In this document: positions 9,279 to 18,191 of the stretch, piece by piece
Numbering within the stretch: the stretch's first letter is position 1
Layout: every line of letters starts with the position of its first letter
Assembly: GCA_002690705.1 (NCBI GenBank)
Contig: NZFO01000020.1
Coordinates: 6,765 to 51,510, forward strand
Length of the DNA: 44,746 nt
Reading direction: 5' to 3'
DNA from: Magnetovibrio sp.
GTDB lineage: Bacteria; Pseudomonadota; Alphaproteobacteria; Rhodospirillales; Casp-alpha2
Made by a program: the position numbers and the translations under genes
Notes under the pieces: model-generated
What the model saw: the letters and a program-made list of their open reading frames with translations, nothing else
Database searches by the model: none
What the model was told of the DNA's origin: nothing

Positions 9279-10229
9279 TTACTGTTTGCTCAAATACGCT
9301 AACCTGTGGCGTACAACTCCCTCGTAAGGGTGATAAAATGGTGGCACCGAAGAGTAATAATATTGATGCCAAGGGCAAAGTTCATCAAACACGACGTGAT
9401 CACCATTGTTCCAAGGATAATTTTCAAAACTTATGACTTCGCCGCTAGGTAAGACTTTCTTTTCACGGTTACAGCAATAAAAAATGGTATCTTTATCAAA
9501 GGATCGCAAAGTATCGAAGTACTGGTTTATTGTCTCTATTTTCATTTCTTGCATGGATGCAATGTTGATTGCCAAGCTAATTGGAGCACCTCTTAGCAGT
9601 AAGGCATCGGTGGCGCGAAGGCCTAATAAACGAATTGAAGGACTCCCGAGGAAGTCCTGCACGCCAGCGCCATTATTAGTGACAGCAAACGAGTCTTTTT
9701 CCAGAATACTGGACGCGTATAAAAGATCAACAAGCAGGGTTTTTGTTAGGTTTACGTTGATAACTTGTGCGGTTGGCCACGCCGCAAGAACAAGTGATGT
9801 CATGCTTCCGAACCCGTCCCCAATGATCAGAACTGTGGGAGCACCAAAAAGGCACTGAGGGATGGTTTCTGCTATAGACGCTAGTGAGAGCGACTGACGA
9901 AGAACGTCAAGTTCATATAAGCGGTTCTGGCGGCGAGTAATGTGCGCGGCAATTTGGTCAAGTCTCTGAAATGAAGTAAAGTGCGTGCCCATTTTCCGAT
10001 ATCGTTTTTGTAGTAGAATGTGAAAGAAGCGTCGCAGCCCTCGAGCGGGAGCCGCATGATGCCCGAACCCACGTAAACCATATAACTTGCCATTCTCATA
10101 TCGAAAGGTTTTGTGCTCATGAACCCAATGCGAAGATGCAGCGTTATCAATTTCGCTGATTTGTGCGGCAATCCAATTTATTGCAGGTTTCCCGATTAAG
10201 ATATTGTTGGAATTCATGAGTAAAATCAC
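9279..10229 (-). CDS. Possible sugar O-methyltransferase
   Basis: A 316-residue protein that I do not firmly recognise. The centre has PTVLIIGDGFGSMTSLVLAAW, which resembles the glycine-rich SAM-binding motif I of class I methyltransferases, followed by AQVINVNLTKTL at the right distance for motif II. The C-terminal half, with IASMQEM and YFDTLRSFDKDTIFYCCNRE, is reminiscent of proteins annotated as putative sugar O-methyltransferases in surface-polysaccharide loci. The first 110 residues are rich in aromatic and basic residues and match nothing I know. The start is uncertain: a GTG at 10229 opens the frame and an ATG at 10217 is the other candidate, neither with a clear SD. It lies between manC and the initiating transferase, in the same direction as both. 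Confidence 0.6.
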   Translation of the reverse strand: MILLMNSNNILIGKPAINWIAAQISEIDNAASSHWVHEHKTFRYENGKLYGLRGFGHHAAPARGLRRFFHILLQKRYRKMGTHFTSFQRLDQIAAHITRRQNRLYELDVLRQSLSLASIAETIPQCLFGAPTVLIIGDGFGSMTSLVLAAWPTAQVINVNLTKTLLVDLLYASSILEKDSFAVTNNGAGVQDFLGSPSIRLLGLRATDALLLRGAPISLAINIASMQEMKIETINQYFDTLRSFDKDTIFYCCNREKKVLPSGEVISFENYPWNNGDHVVFDELCPWHQYYYSSVPPFYHPYEGVVRHRLAYLSKQ

Positions 10230-10313
10230 GATTGTTATAAGTTTGATAATTAATTGATAGGTAAGCGTTCTCTCAGGGACTTCCCAATTTGCCCTAAAAA
10301 GTTAAGGCATCTC

Positions 10314-11732
10314 TCATTTACGACCATATGTATCCTCCAGCCGTACTATATCATTCTCGCTGATATGTTTACCGGATTGAACCTCAATCAATTGGAGTGG
10401 GGTGGATCCGGGGTTTTCCAGACGATGTGCCACGCCGCTGGGAATATACGTAGATTGGTTGGGCTTCAAATCATAGAGTTCATCGCCGTTTGTAACGCGC
10501 GCAATCCCAGCAACTACAATCCAATGTTCAGCGCGGTGCAGATGATATTGTAAACTCAATTTAGCGTTGGCACTGACGACGATACGTTTGACTAAAAACC
10601 CATCCCCGGCCTCTAAATTTTGATAATACCCCCAAGGCCTATAAACACAGGTGTGACTATTCACTTCTTCGCTTTTAGAGGCCTCCAAGTCGGCGACAAG
10701 CAGCTTGACGTCTTGGGCCCGCTCAGTAGGCATGACAAGCACGGCATCGTCGGTTGCGACGACCGTTAATCCTTTTACTCCGATCGTTGCAACCAAGGGT
10801 TTTTCCGTTCTTACATACGTATCATTTGTTTCGACCATGATTGTTCTACCGGAGGAAACGTTGCCATTTTTATCGCTCTTTGATAATGCCCACAGTCTCT
10901 CCCAAGACCCAACGTCACTCCACTCCGTATTTAGCAACACCACGGCCGCGCGGTGAGTTTTTTCCATTACCGCAAAGTCTATGGAAATTGCTGGGGAAGA
11001 TTCAAAGGCAGATTTGCCTAATCGAAAAAAATTCAGATCGCTAGAGCCTTGGTGTAAAGCATCAAGTGTCGAAGCTACGATCTCTGGATAGTAATATTTC
11101 AACTCATCAATAAGCGCTTTAGCGCTGAAAAGAAAAATCCCAGCGTTCCACAGGTAAGCGCCCTCAGAGAGGTATCTCTCTACTTTATGTAGAGCTGGCT
11201 TTTCAACAAATTTTTCCACTTGCCATCCGGTATTGTTCAAAATCACCCCTCGCCGAATATATCCATAACCCGTTTCTGGTCGATCAGGTTCAACTCCAAA
11301 AGCTACGAGATGACCGTTTTTAGCCAAGGCGCAGGCGTTCTTTACAATATTGTGGAATGCATCGGTATCGGAAAGCATGTGATCAGAGGGGACAACAAGC
11401 ATTAAGGCATCTTGGTCATGTGCCAAAAGGCGCAGTGCGGCCGCGCTTAGCGCGGGCGCTGTGTTGCGGGCGCACGGTTCAAGTATTATGTCGTGCGCAG
11501 TTAGTGCTAAAGCCCGAAGTTCTTCGGCTACTAAAAATCTGTGCTCCTCATTACACACAATCATGGGTGGTCCAAACGGCTCGCCCGTCACTCGCAACAA
11601 TGTTTTCGCGAACATTGTCATTGATCCTGTCAAGGGGATAAATTGTTTAGGGCGTTTACTACGCGAGAGTGGCCAAAGGCGGGATCCGACACCGCCTGAT
11701 AAAACGACGGGTGTAATAATTTTCGACTTCAT
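10314..11732 (-). CDS. manC: Mannose-1-phosphate guanylyltransferase / mannose-6-phosphate isomerase
   Basis: A 472-residue type II bifunctional enzyme of normal length. The N-terminal nucleotidyltransferase has LSGGVGSRLWP at 11-21 and PKQF at 28-31, the GDP-mannose pyrophosphorylase signature. VEKFVEKP and LWNAGIFLFSA follow. The C-terminal cupin is the isomerase: YRPWGYYQNLEAG, then LQYHLHRAEHW, where the usual HHH stretch has become HLH but the flanking His and Glu remain, then IPSGVAHRLENPG. It supplies mannose-1-phosphate and GDP-mannose for mannose, or derived fucose, rhamnose or perosamine residues. No GDP-mannose dehydratase is seen here, so mannose itself may be used or the next enzyme lies outside. 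It follows the deacetylase gene by 36 bases. Confidence 0.94.
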   Translation of the reverse strand: MKSKIITPVVLSGGVGSRLWPLSRSKRPKQFIPLTGSMTMFAKTLLRVTGEPFGPPMIVCNEEHRFLVAEELRALALTAHDIILEPCARNTAPALSAAALRLLAHDQDALMLVVPSDHMLSDTDAFHNIVKNACALAKNGHLVAFGVEPDRPETGYGYIRRGVILNNTGWQVEKFVEKPALHKVERYLSEGAYLWNAGIFLFSAKALIDELKYYYPEIVASTLDALHQGSSDLNFFRLGKSAFESSPAISIDFAVMEKTHRAAVVLLNTEWSDVGSWERLWALSKSDKNGNVSSGRTIMVETNDTYVRTEKPLVATIGVKGLTVVATDDAVLVMPTERAQDVKLLVADLEASKSEEVNSHTCVYRPWGYYQNLEAGDGFLVKRIVVSANAKLSLQYHLHRAEHWIVVAGIARVTNGDELYDLKPNQSTYIPSGVAHRLENPGSTPLQLIEVQSGKHISENDIVRLEDTYGRK

Positions 11733-11768
11733 GGTTATGTCCGATAAAAGGGCTGGCGGACTGCAGGG

Positions 11769-12590
11769 TTATTCAGATCGAACCATAGCATCTAAATGCT
11801 TCCTTGCGAGAGAATAATACACGTCAAGACCACCTTCAAGAATTAGTTTTTGGTATGCGATAGGGGCGTCCAATTGTATTTCTTCTCCACGTAGGGCAAA
11901 CGGATTAATGGCTGTATCGTTAATTCCGCGAACGCCGCTGCGGCAGTATCGGTAGGTTTGGCGTATACATTTTAAAGCCGCCCTCGATATACTCTTAATA
12001 TCACCGTAGCTGAAGGCATACCAATCCGCTTTGTCCCCTAAACGCATTTTAAGCGCATGGTTGGCCCCGATGATTTCATCGACGAGGTGCTGGCCTGTTA
12101 GAGTTGATAGACGGACATGGTTCATTCCATGAGCACCTATTACGTGACCCATGGAACGGATTTTCTCAATCTCGTTCCAATTCAACAATTGACAACTATC
12201 AGGCGCGTCGCAACCTCCAAAAAATGCTTTGCTCATGGCTTTTCTCTGCGCCGCACCCCGCATGTCAATTATCCCGGGGCATATGAAAAATATTGCGGAT
12301 ACCCCCAAATTTTTAAGAAGCTTTGCAGCTTCAAAATTAGATGCAAACCCATCATCAAAGCTGAGAATGTAAGATGTAGTTTGTCTTTGACGCACAGAAT
12401 CTATGTTGGCAGGTGAGGCCAATACGTTGTTGTCCCTCAACCGTACGGTCAATTCTTCAAGCAAGGGCAAGTGAATGAGGGGTGTGTGGTGAAAAATTGG
12501 AATACGCACTCCTGATGGTGGACCAGCTATGCCACGAAACAATTGTAAGCATGCCAGCAATGCTGGCGCTAATTTATTACGTATATGCAT
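11769..12590 (-). CDS. Polysaccharide deacetylase, NodB fold
   Basis: A carbohydrate esterase 4 protein of about 273 residues. The NodB motif 1 reads SFDDG, with the catalytic and metal-binding Asp pair. Motif 2 is GAHGMNH, giving the HxxxH zinc site. A hydrophobic N-terminal stretch (LAPALLACLQLF) could be a signal or membrane anchor. YAFSYGDI near residue 200 corresponds to the Pro/Tyr-containing motif 3. Such enzymes remove N- or O-acetyl groups from glycans. I chose the ATG at 12590 because GAGGG lies 8 bases upstream; the longer frame to 12656 would leave only 8 bases to the divergent methyltransferase. It is the first gene of the minus-strand run leading through manC to purH. Confidence 0.85.
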   Translation of the reverse strand: MHIRNKLAPALLACLQLFRGIAGPPSGVRIPIFHHTPLIHLPLLEELTVRLRDNNVLASPANIDSVRQRQTTSYILSFDDGFASNFEAAKLLKNLGVSAIFFICPGIIDMRGAAQRKAMSKAFFGGCDAPDSCQLLNWNEIEKIRSMGHVIGAHGMNHVRLSTLTGQHLVDEIIGANHALKMRLGDKADWYAFSYGDIKSISRAALKCIRQTYRYCRSGVRGINDTAINPFALRGEEIQLDAPIAYQKLILEGGLDVYYSLARKHLDAMVRSE

Positions 12591-12664
12591 ATTACTATCC
12601 CTCTTATGAAAATGAGACGTAATTCCACTGGTTTTTTTGGTTGGCACGTGGAACAAGGTAAATC
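12591..12664. promoter_or_regulatory. Divergent intergenic region
   Basis: Seventy-four bases between the divergent deacetylase and methyltransferase starts. It holds an SD on each strand (GAGGG for the deacetylase, AAGG at six bases for the methyltransferase) and must include at least part of both promoters, or the promoters lie inside the coding regions. I cannot mark a reliable -35/-10 pair. Confidence 0.4.
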
Positions 12665-13435
12665 ATGAGCATTAGTAGTTATTTTGGTCCGGAACTGGAA
12701 GTATTTGAAAAAGCTATTAACTGGCAGCGGTATCTTCGTGCCAACATAGCGACGCATTTGAAGGGTGATGTGCTTGAAGTCGGGGCTGGTATTGGCACAA
12801 TGACTAAGCTTTACCTTTCTCCGGAATCAAAAGTTTCTGTTGGTTCTTGGTTGGCGCTTGAGCCGGACCCAAATTTACGCGCTTCTATTGAAGCGTTAAT
12901 TTTAGATGGCACCTTGCCTGCACTTTGCGATACCCAAGGGGGGACACTGCAGGATATTCAACAAACCGTATACTTTGATAGTATTCTTTATGTTGATGTT
13001 CTTGAGCATATTAAAGATGATTATGGCGAGTTAGCTCTCGCTATTAAACATTTAAATATAGGTGGACGCCTCATTGTAATGTCTCCGGCACATCAGGGTC
13101 TTTTTAGCGCGCTCGACCATCTGGCAGGGCATTACCGCCGGTACAACTATAATTCACTGGTTGGGCTGACGCCACCAGGAAGTCGGGTCATAGAGGTTAA
13201 ATACCTAGATTGTATCGGAATGGTCGCTTCATTAGGAAACCGTGTTTTTCTTCATCAAGGAACGCCGAGCGAGAATCAGGTGCGTCTTTGGGATAGGGCA
13301 ATGGTCCCTTTATCTCGTTTTTTTGATCCTATCTTTCAATACCGAGTGGGGAAATCGATTTTAACGGTGTGGGAAAAAACGGCCTTCGTTAAAGTCTACA
13401 CCGGAAATAGGCCGGGTCGGGGAATACAGTTTTGA
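12665..13435 (+). CDS. Class I SAM-dependent methyltransferase
   Basis: A 256-residue methyltransferase. DVLEVGAGIGTMT near residue 38 is motif I, LALEPDPNL is motif II with the acidic residue for the ribose of SAM, and FDSILYVDVLEHIKDD is the post-motif characteristic of small-molecule methyltransferases, followed by LNIGGRLIVMSPAH. The C-terminal half (SALDHLAGHYRRYN) resembles proteins found in polysaccharide loci. It is the only plus-strand gene between two minus-strand runs. Its last 40 bases overlap the end of the convergent hydroxyacid dehydrogenase gene. An AAGG SD sits 6 bases before the ATG. The substrate is unknown; a glycan hydroxyl or amine is likely. Confidence 0.82.
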   Translation: MSISSYFGPELEVFEKAINWQRYLRANIATHLKGDVLEVGAGIGTMTKLYLSPESKVSVGSWLALEPDPNLRASIEALILDGTLPALCDTQGGTLQDIQQTVYFDSILYVDVLEHIKDDYGELALAIKHLNIGGRLIVMSPAHQGLFSALDHLAGHYRRYNYNSLVGLTPPGSRVIEVKYLDCIGMVASLGNRVFLHQGTPSENQVRLWDRAMVPLSRFFDPIFQYRVGKSILTVWEKTAFVKVYTGNRPGRGIQF

Positions 13436-14364
13436 TCTAGACCCGCGATAGCTGCTCGCCCCATGGCCAATATACCCTCATGTGTGCTTCCCCCCAAATG
13501 AGGAGTAGCGAGAACATTTGGCAAGCCAATTAGCTCCGGGTCGTCAGGCGGTTCGGTGGTGAATACATCGAAAGCTGCTCCGGCAAGTCGACCATTTTTA
13601 AGTGCACTCTTCAAAGCCTGTTCATCTACGAGTCCGCCACGCGCAGTATTTATTAAAAGTGCGTCGGTTCGCATGAGCCTTATGCGGGATTCAGAGATAA
13701 TATTTTTTGTTGAAGCGTCAAATGGAAGGTGAAGGCTAACAATATTGGATGTTTCCAGTAATTTCTCAAAGCTACAGTCCTCGATGCCATGGGTCGTGTA
13801 AAACTTCGAAAAATTTCTAATGTCATAGGCTAAAACTCTACAACCGAAACCCCGAAGCAGGATAGCAAGATCTTTTCCCACATGTCCGCACCCGATGATT
13901 CCCACTGTTTGATCGGAGAGTTGGCGGCCAGGTTTAAGTCTCCATGTGCCAGCGCGAATTTCGCGATTGGTCTCCGATACGTGGCGCAAAAGATTAATGG
14001 CAAAGCAAATAGTGAGTTCTGAAACTGAACGTTTGTTGATCCCGCCACTCCAGCCAAGGGAGATGCCTCTTTCAGTCATTGCATCTAGATCTAATTTATC
14101 AAAGCCCACCCCAAATTTTGAAATAACACGAATTTCCGGTAAAGCTGTAAGAATTCTCTCAGTTATGGGCTCCAGGGCGATAATGGCTTTTTCAAAACCG
14201 CGCAAGAAATCGATTAAGCCATCTCCTTTAAGCGGCAGTCCAGCGTCATTAAATTTCGTGCCGGGATAGCGAGCTTCCAATTCGGTTCGTAAAATTGGAT
14301 TTTTGGAAAACGAACGGGAACATACAGCAACAGCGGTTTTACCCGTACTTTTGACCTTGAGCAC
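13396..14364 (-). CDS. D-2-hydroxyacid dehydrogenase (SerA/PGDH-like)
   Basis: A 322-residue NAD-dependent dehydrogenase. The coenzyme loop GCGHVG is at 158-163, and the catalytic triad is visible as Arg242 in NTARGG, Glu271 in the TTEP segment and His289 in TPHLGG. KFGVGFDKLDLDA near 83-95 is the substrate-side signature. Family members interconvert 2-keto acids and D-2-hydroxy acids. Without the ACT domain of classical SerA and placed beside an aldolase and a CMP-ulosonate synthetase, a role in sugar-acid metabolism is more likely than in serine synthesis. It starts with GTG, overlapping the KdsB stop by one base (TAGTG). It is the last gene of the 22 kb minus-strand array and runs 40 bases into the convergent methyltransferase gene. 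Confidence 0.87.
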   Translation of the reverse strand: MLKVKSTGKTAVAVCSRSFSKNPILRTELEARYPGTKFNDAGLPLKGDGLIDFLRGFEKAIIALEPITERILTALPEIRVISKFGVGFDKLDLDAMTERGISLGWSGGINKRSVSELTICFAINLLRHVSETNREIRAGTWRLKPGRQLSDQTVGIIGCGHVGKDLAILLRGFGCRVLAYDIRNFSKFYTTHGIEDCSFEKLLETSNIVSLHLPFDASTKNIISESRIRLMRTDALLINTARGGLVDEQALKSALKNGRLAGAAFDVFTTEPPDDPELIGLPNVLATPHLGGSTHEGILAMGRAAIAGLDQNCIPRPGLFPV

Positions 14365-15134
14365 TACTTGGAAATCCTTTCAAACAGGATTTTATGGCGA
14401 CCATCTTCACGAAGGATATTCTCAATTTCCGCTACATCCTCTGGTCGGTCTACTCCGAAGGTAGGGGTATCGTGGATACAAGCATAGATGCGATGCCCGT
14501 GTCCCAAAATTCGAAGAAAGTCGACTGATTCTGTGATCTCAAGTGCCGTCGGCGGAAGATTAGAAAAATGAGTCAAGAAAGCTCTAGAAAATGCGGAAAC
14601 ACCAGTTTGGCGATACATCGGCCGATTGTTTCCCTCCCGTAGGAACGGGATTGCCGCACGAGAAAAATACATCACGTTGCTGTTTTCATCGAGGATAGCC
14701 TTCACAATATCGACGTTATCTAAATCCGCGGGGTTCCTAATGACGGAGACTAGGTTGCTGCATTTTAATTGATCATCATTATGGAAGGGCGCCACTAAGG
14801 GCGCCAAGACGTCGGGATCGAATAATGGTTCATCGCCTTGAACAATAACTGCAATATCAGCGTCAATTTCTTGTTGGGCCTCGGCTACGCGATCTGTGCA
14901 TCGCTCGTGAGTGGTAGCGGTCATAACCGCATTACCGCCATAATGGACAACTAAGTCGAGGACTTCTTGATCACACGTGGCAACCACAGTTTTGTCGATA
15001 GCGTCGGAGAGATCAACGCGGCGGCGTACATGTTCTATCATGGGCAAGCCAGCAATTTTAACAAGTGGTTTTCCTGGGAACCGCGAAGAACCCATGCGGG
15101 CCGGAATTACAGCGACGGTTTTTTTAACCCTCAA
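14364..15134 (-). CDS. kdsB: CMP-3-deoxy-ulosonate cytidylyltransferase (KdsB-like)
   Basis: A 256-residue protein of KdsB length. IPARMGSSRFPGKPL at 10-24 is the CTP-binding signature of KdsB, and QGDEP at 99-103 supplies the metal-binding Asp. HGHRIYACIHDTPTFGVDRPEDVAEIE is the C-terminal family block. KdsB joins CTP and Kdo to give CMP-Kdo. Because it sits with an HpcH/HpaI aldolase, SIS, HAD and two SDR genes rather than with kdsA, kdsC or kdsD, it may be a locus-specific paralogue for a different 3-deoxy-ulosonic acid. The start is TTG at 15134, supported by GGAGG 7 bases upstream, inside the end of the preceding SDR region. Confidence 0.85.
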   Translation of the reverse strand: MRVKKTVAVIPARMGSSRFPGKPLVKIAGLPMIEHVRRRVDLSDAIDKTVVATCDQEVLDLVVHYGGNAVMTATTHERCTDRVAEAQQEIDADIAVIVQGDEPLFDPDVLAPLVAPFHNDDQLKCSNLVSVIRNPADLDNVDIVKAILDENSNVMYFSRAAIPFLREGNNRPMYRQTGVSAFSRAFLTHFSNLPPTALEITESVDFLRILGHGHRIYACIHDTPTFGVDRPEDVAEIENILREDGRHKILFERISK

Positions 15135-15149
15135 TCTTACGCCTCCTGA

Positions 15150-15914
15150 TCACTGGGGTAATACACCGCAATCGACATTAATACATTGACCGGTGATTGC
15201 GCCGGCCCCTTTGGATGCGAGATAAACACAGAGCTCGCCAACTTCATGTGCTCTTGGAAGGCGTTGCAGGGCGGCATTGGACTGAGCGAATTCCTCTAAA
15301 TAACGTTGAATGCCCTCACCTGCCGTTTTCGCTGGGGAGGCTTCTTCTGCCAGTGCTTCTAAAACACCAGGAGTTGCGACGTACACTGGGCAAACGGCAT
15401 TAACTCGAATTCCCGCTGAACCTAACTCTTTGGCAAGGGACTGAGTAATGCCGTTAACGCCAAATTTTGTGGCACAGTATGCGGAGTTACGTGCACTTCC
15501 GCGTTTTCCAGCTAGGCTTGAGACATTTACTATGCTGCCTGAAGTTTTACTTCTAATGAACGCAGCCGTAGCAGCCTGACAGCCCCAAAGTGTACCTGTC
15601 AAATTAGTTGCTACCATAGTGTTCCAAAATTCTGGATCGATATTTCCGATATCCCGCCATGCGGATAATCCAGCACAATTGACATAAACATCAAAGCGCC
15701 CCGTCCAATTCATGGCAAATTCAATGGCGGCTATGTGATGACTCGCTTTGCTGACATCCATAGCATGAAAACAGCAACCTTTTCCGAGGTCATTGGCGAG
15801 GCCGTTATCATGACGCGCGCCGAGAACTGTGGACCACCCTGCTGCAATAAATTCTTCGGCAATACCGGCACCGATACCTTTGGTGCCACCTGTTATGATT
15901 ACTGTTTTTTGCAT
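15150..15914 (-). CDS. Short-chain dehydrogenase/reductase
   Basis: A 254-residue classical SDR. TGGTKGIG at 8-15 binds the cofactor, NCAG near 79-82 is the conserved NNAG variant, Tyr146 and Lys150 form the YCATK active site, and VSS at 131-133 supplies the serine. The C-terminal GQCINVDCG block is typical of FabG-like enzymes. I start it at the ATG 15914, preceded by AGGG, rather than at an upstream ATG at 15956 that would overlap the neighbouring gene. The arginine expected for NADPH preference is not decisive here. With the second SDR next to it, it probably oxidises or reduces a hydroxyl of a sugar intermediate in the aldolase-KdsB cassette. Confidence 0.87.
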   Translation of the reverse strand: MQKTVIITGGTKGIGAGIAEEFIAAGWSTVLGARHDNGLANDLGKGCCFHAMDVSKASHHIAAIEFAMNWTGRFDVYVNCAGLSAWRDIGNIDPEFWNTMVATNLTGTLWGCQAATAAFIRSKTSGSIVNVSSLAGKRGSARNSAYCATKFGVNGITQSLAKELGSAGIRVNAVCPVYVATPGVLEALAEEASPAKTAGEGIQRYLEEFAQSNAALQRLPRAHEVGELCVYLASKGAGAITGQCINVDCGVLPQ

Positions 15915-15940
15915 ATCCGCCCTATAGGCTCGTTTTATTG

Positions 15941-16720
15941 TTAGATAGTCATACAACTAAAACCGCCATCAATGGCAATTTCAGCGCCGGTGACGAATCC
16001 TGCGGCGTCGGAAGCCAGCCACAATACGGCACCACTGAGTTCTGTGGGTTTACCGTATCGCGCCATTGCGGTATGGCTGAGGATGGCTCGTTCACGTTCT
16101 CGATCAATAAAATGTTCCATACTCCATTTTGTGGGAAAGAAACCCGGCCGGAGAGCATTAACACGTACATTTTTTTTCGCCCATTCTCGCGCTAGATTTT
16201 GAGTCAAGTTCTTGATACCAGCTTTCGCCACGGAATAGGTAAATGCTCTCGATAAAGGTGGACCGGCTGAGGCTGAAGACATGTTTATGATCGAACCATT
16301 CTGTTGTGCCAGCATATAAGCACCGAAGACTTGGCACGCTAGCATGGTTCCCGTTATATGCGAATCGATAATTGCTCGCCATTCTTCAATGGAAATTTCC
16401 ATGAATGGTGTTGGAGCGTTGATGCCCGCTCCATTGATTAATATGTCGAGGCCACCGAAGCGTTTGACGATAGCGGTCAGGCAGGTTTCGTGCTGGGCTT
16501 TATTTATCACATCGATTTCAAGGGCCATAGCTTGGCCCCCACTATCAATGATTGCTTCGGCAATGCCAGTGGCTTTTTTCAGTCGAATATCCAGTACTGC
16601 GACCGCGACCCCAGCCCTTGCCAGGGCATTCGCTATTTCGCCACAGAGGTGGCCGCCGCCGCCGGTCACAGCGGCAACTTTCCCTTCAAGATTGAATATT
16701 TCTGATAAATAGCTGGTCAT
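15941..16720 (-). CDS. Short-chain dehydrogenase/reductase
   Basis: A 259-residue classical SDR. FNLEGKVAAVTGGGGHLCG (cofactor loop at 19-27) resembles the gluconate 5-dehydrogenase and D-mannonate oxidoreductase type. NGAG near 96-99 and the catalytic Tyr162/Lys166 (YSVAK) are present. Asp44 after the second strand (VLDIR) suggests NAD(H) preference. The C-terminus reads ASDAAGFVTGAEIAIDGG. The closest named relatives act on sugar acids, which fits a cassette that also has an HpcH/HpaI aldolase and a D-2-hydroxyacid dehydrogenase. Its ATG overlaps the HAD gene stop as ATGA, so translation is likely coupled. Confidence 0.87.
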   Translation of the reverse strand: MTSYLSEIFNLEGKVAAVTGGGGHLCGEIANALARAGVAVAVLDIRLKKATGIAEAIIDSGGQAMALEIDVINKAQHETCLTAIVKRFGGLDILINGAGINAPTPFMEISIEEWRAIIDSHITGTMLACQVFGAYMLAQQNGSIINMSSASAGPPLSRAFTYSVAKAGIKNLTQNLAREWAKKNVRVNALRPGFFPTKWSMEHFIDRERERAILSHTAMARYGKPTELSGAVLWLASDAAGFVTGAEIAIDGGFSCMTI

Positions 16721-17370
16721 GTCACATCCTCACTAGCAGTTATGTGGTGGTAAATCTGATGCATATCAGAAAACACCGTTACCGCATATCCATCGAAGGG
16801 CCGTCCGCTGTTACGACCGATGAAAGCCACGTTGGTGGCTTCTGCGACGGCTTGATCCTCTTTGGTGTCGCCAATAAATACTGCCTCCGGTGACATTAAT
16901 TCCTCCCGTCTCAGAATATGTCTGATGGCATCTGCTTTATCCCACGACCCCGGAAAAATACCATTGAAAAACTTTTGCAAGCCCCGAGCTTTAATTACTT
17001 GATTAAACTCATAATCGGGCGATTTTGAAACGAGATATATTGGCACTACCCCGTGAAAAAATGTCAGAAAAGCTGAAGCTCCTGTGACTTCTGGGCAAGC
17101 AATCAGCTCTTTGAAGACAAATTCATGAAAGGCAGCGCTTAACTGGAACTCGAGGATGTGGGTATAAGGACGCTTAAGAATATTCTCATAGATATGGCGA
17201 AATTTTTTAAACCGTAATACGGAATTATGGCTGATATGGTAGGCCATAATCTCTGGTAAATGATCAGGGTGACCAGAAAAAAGCGCACGAAAAGCTCTGT
17301 CCTTGATGCCGATGGATTCGACCAAAGTACCATCAAAATCGAGAATTATTACCTTAAATTTTGATGTCAT
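16717..17370 (-). CDS. HAD-family phosphatase
   Basis: A haloacid-dehalogenase-type phosphohydrolase of about 217 residues. DFDGTLVES at the N-terminus is motif I, with the nucleophile and acid Asp pair. LVSKSP in the middle is motif II, a Lys precedes the later DAIRHIL helix, and FIGDTKEDQAVAEA is motif III-IV. A helical cap lies between motifs I and II. I start it at ATG 17370, which overlaps the aldolase stop by one base (TGATG); the frame is open for 17 more codons inside the aldolase gene. It would remove phosphate from an intermediate, the step KdsC or NeuB-linked phosphatases perform in other ulosonate pathways. Confidence 0.85.
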   Translation of the reverse strand: MTSKFKVIILDFDGTLVESIGIKDRAFRALFSGHPDHLPEIMAYHISHNSVLRFKKFRHIYENILKRPYTHILEFQLSAAFHEFVFKELIACPEVTGASAFLTFFHGVVPIYLVSKSPDYEFNQVIKARGLQKFFNGIFPGSWDKADAIRHILRREELMSPEAVFIGDTKEDQAVAEATNVAFIGRNSGRPFDGYAVTVFSDMHQIYHHITASEDVT

Positions 17371-18161
17371 CAGTCGTTTAGGCGGGCATGCCGGATCAGA
17401 CCTTGCGTCCCTAACGCCCACTCGCCAAGTAAAAAAACATCTGATGATAGAGCGGTAAACGTAAAGCCCTCGTCAAAAACTGCTTTAATATTTTCAGCAT
17501 TGGGAGATACAATGTGAGTGCCACAAGCTATGCCAGCGCGCTTACAAGCGGCAATAACTTTATTTGCCGCTTCGATAACCTTTGGGTGATCGAGTTGACC
17601 GGGTACTCCGAGTGATCCCGAGAGATCATACGGCCCTATCATTACACCGTCTAATAGCTTAGTGTCTACAATTGCTTCGATGTTTTCTACGGCAGAGGCT
17701 GACTCAATTTGTATAATCAAGATCGATGTCTCGTTCCATCGGGACGTGTACGAATCAAAATCAAGGCCGTATCCTTGCGCGCGCGAGACGCCGAAGCTAC
17801 GACGGCCTACCGGCGGGTACTTGCACCATTCCACCAGCGCAGCAACTTCATCGATAGTTGACACCATTGGCACGATGATACCATCTGCACCGCTATCAAG
17901 TAGCCGCTTTATAGCTTCTTCATTGTGTGATGCGATACGTGCTAAGCACGCCACACCTGCAGCTTGGCTGGCAGCGATTATGCGCTGGCTTTGCTCAAGC
18001 GTTATCGTGCTGTGCTCGATATCAATGCCCATAATATCGACCCCTGACCGCACTAGGACTTCTGTGACCTGTGGATGGCCGATGGAGGTCCAGCCTACAA
18101 AAACCTTATCTCGACCCCTTAAACGGGTTTTCAGTGCCAATCTGTTATGACATGAAATCAT
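17370..18161 (-). CDS. HpcH/HpaI family pyruvate aldolase
   Basis: A 263-residue TIM-barrel aldolase. Residues matching the class II HpaI active site are all visible: GIDIEHS at 45-51 (His50), Arg75 in LARI, VPMV at 97-100, Glu153 in QIES and Asp179 in IGPYDLS, the last two binding the divalent metal. The family reversibly joins pyruvate, or a related 2-keto acid, to an aldehyde to give 4-hydroxy-2-keto acids. In aromatic catabolism it acts in cleavage; here its neighbours are sugar genes, so synthesis of a 3-deoxy-2-ulosonic acid is the better inference. It ends one base into the HAD start and lies 30 bases downstream of the SIS gene. Confidence 0.9.
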   Translation of the reverse strand: MISCHNRLALKTRLRGRDKVFVGWTSIGHPQVTEVLVRSGVDIMGIDIEHSTITLEQSQRIIAASQAAGVACLARIASHNEEAIKRLLDSGADGIIVPMVSTIDEVAALVEWCKYPPVGRRSFGVSRAQGYGLDFDSYTSRWNETSILIIQIESASAVENIEAIVDTKLLDGVMIGPYDLSGSLGVPGQLDHPKVIEAANKVIAACKRAGIACGTHIVSPNAENIKAVFDEGFTFTALSSDVFLLGEWALGTQGLIRHARLND

Positions 18162-18191
18162 TATAGTTTTCTTCTCTGACCCTGCGGCCGT

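Noticed and set aside
17370-18161. Reading the HpcH/HpaI aldolase as an aromatic-catabolism gene
   Set aside because: All coupled neighbours are sugar or nucleotide-sugar enzymes and no other homoprotocatechuate gene is present.
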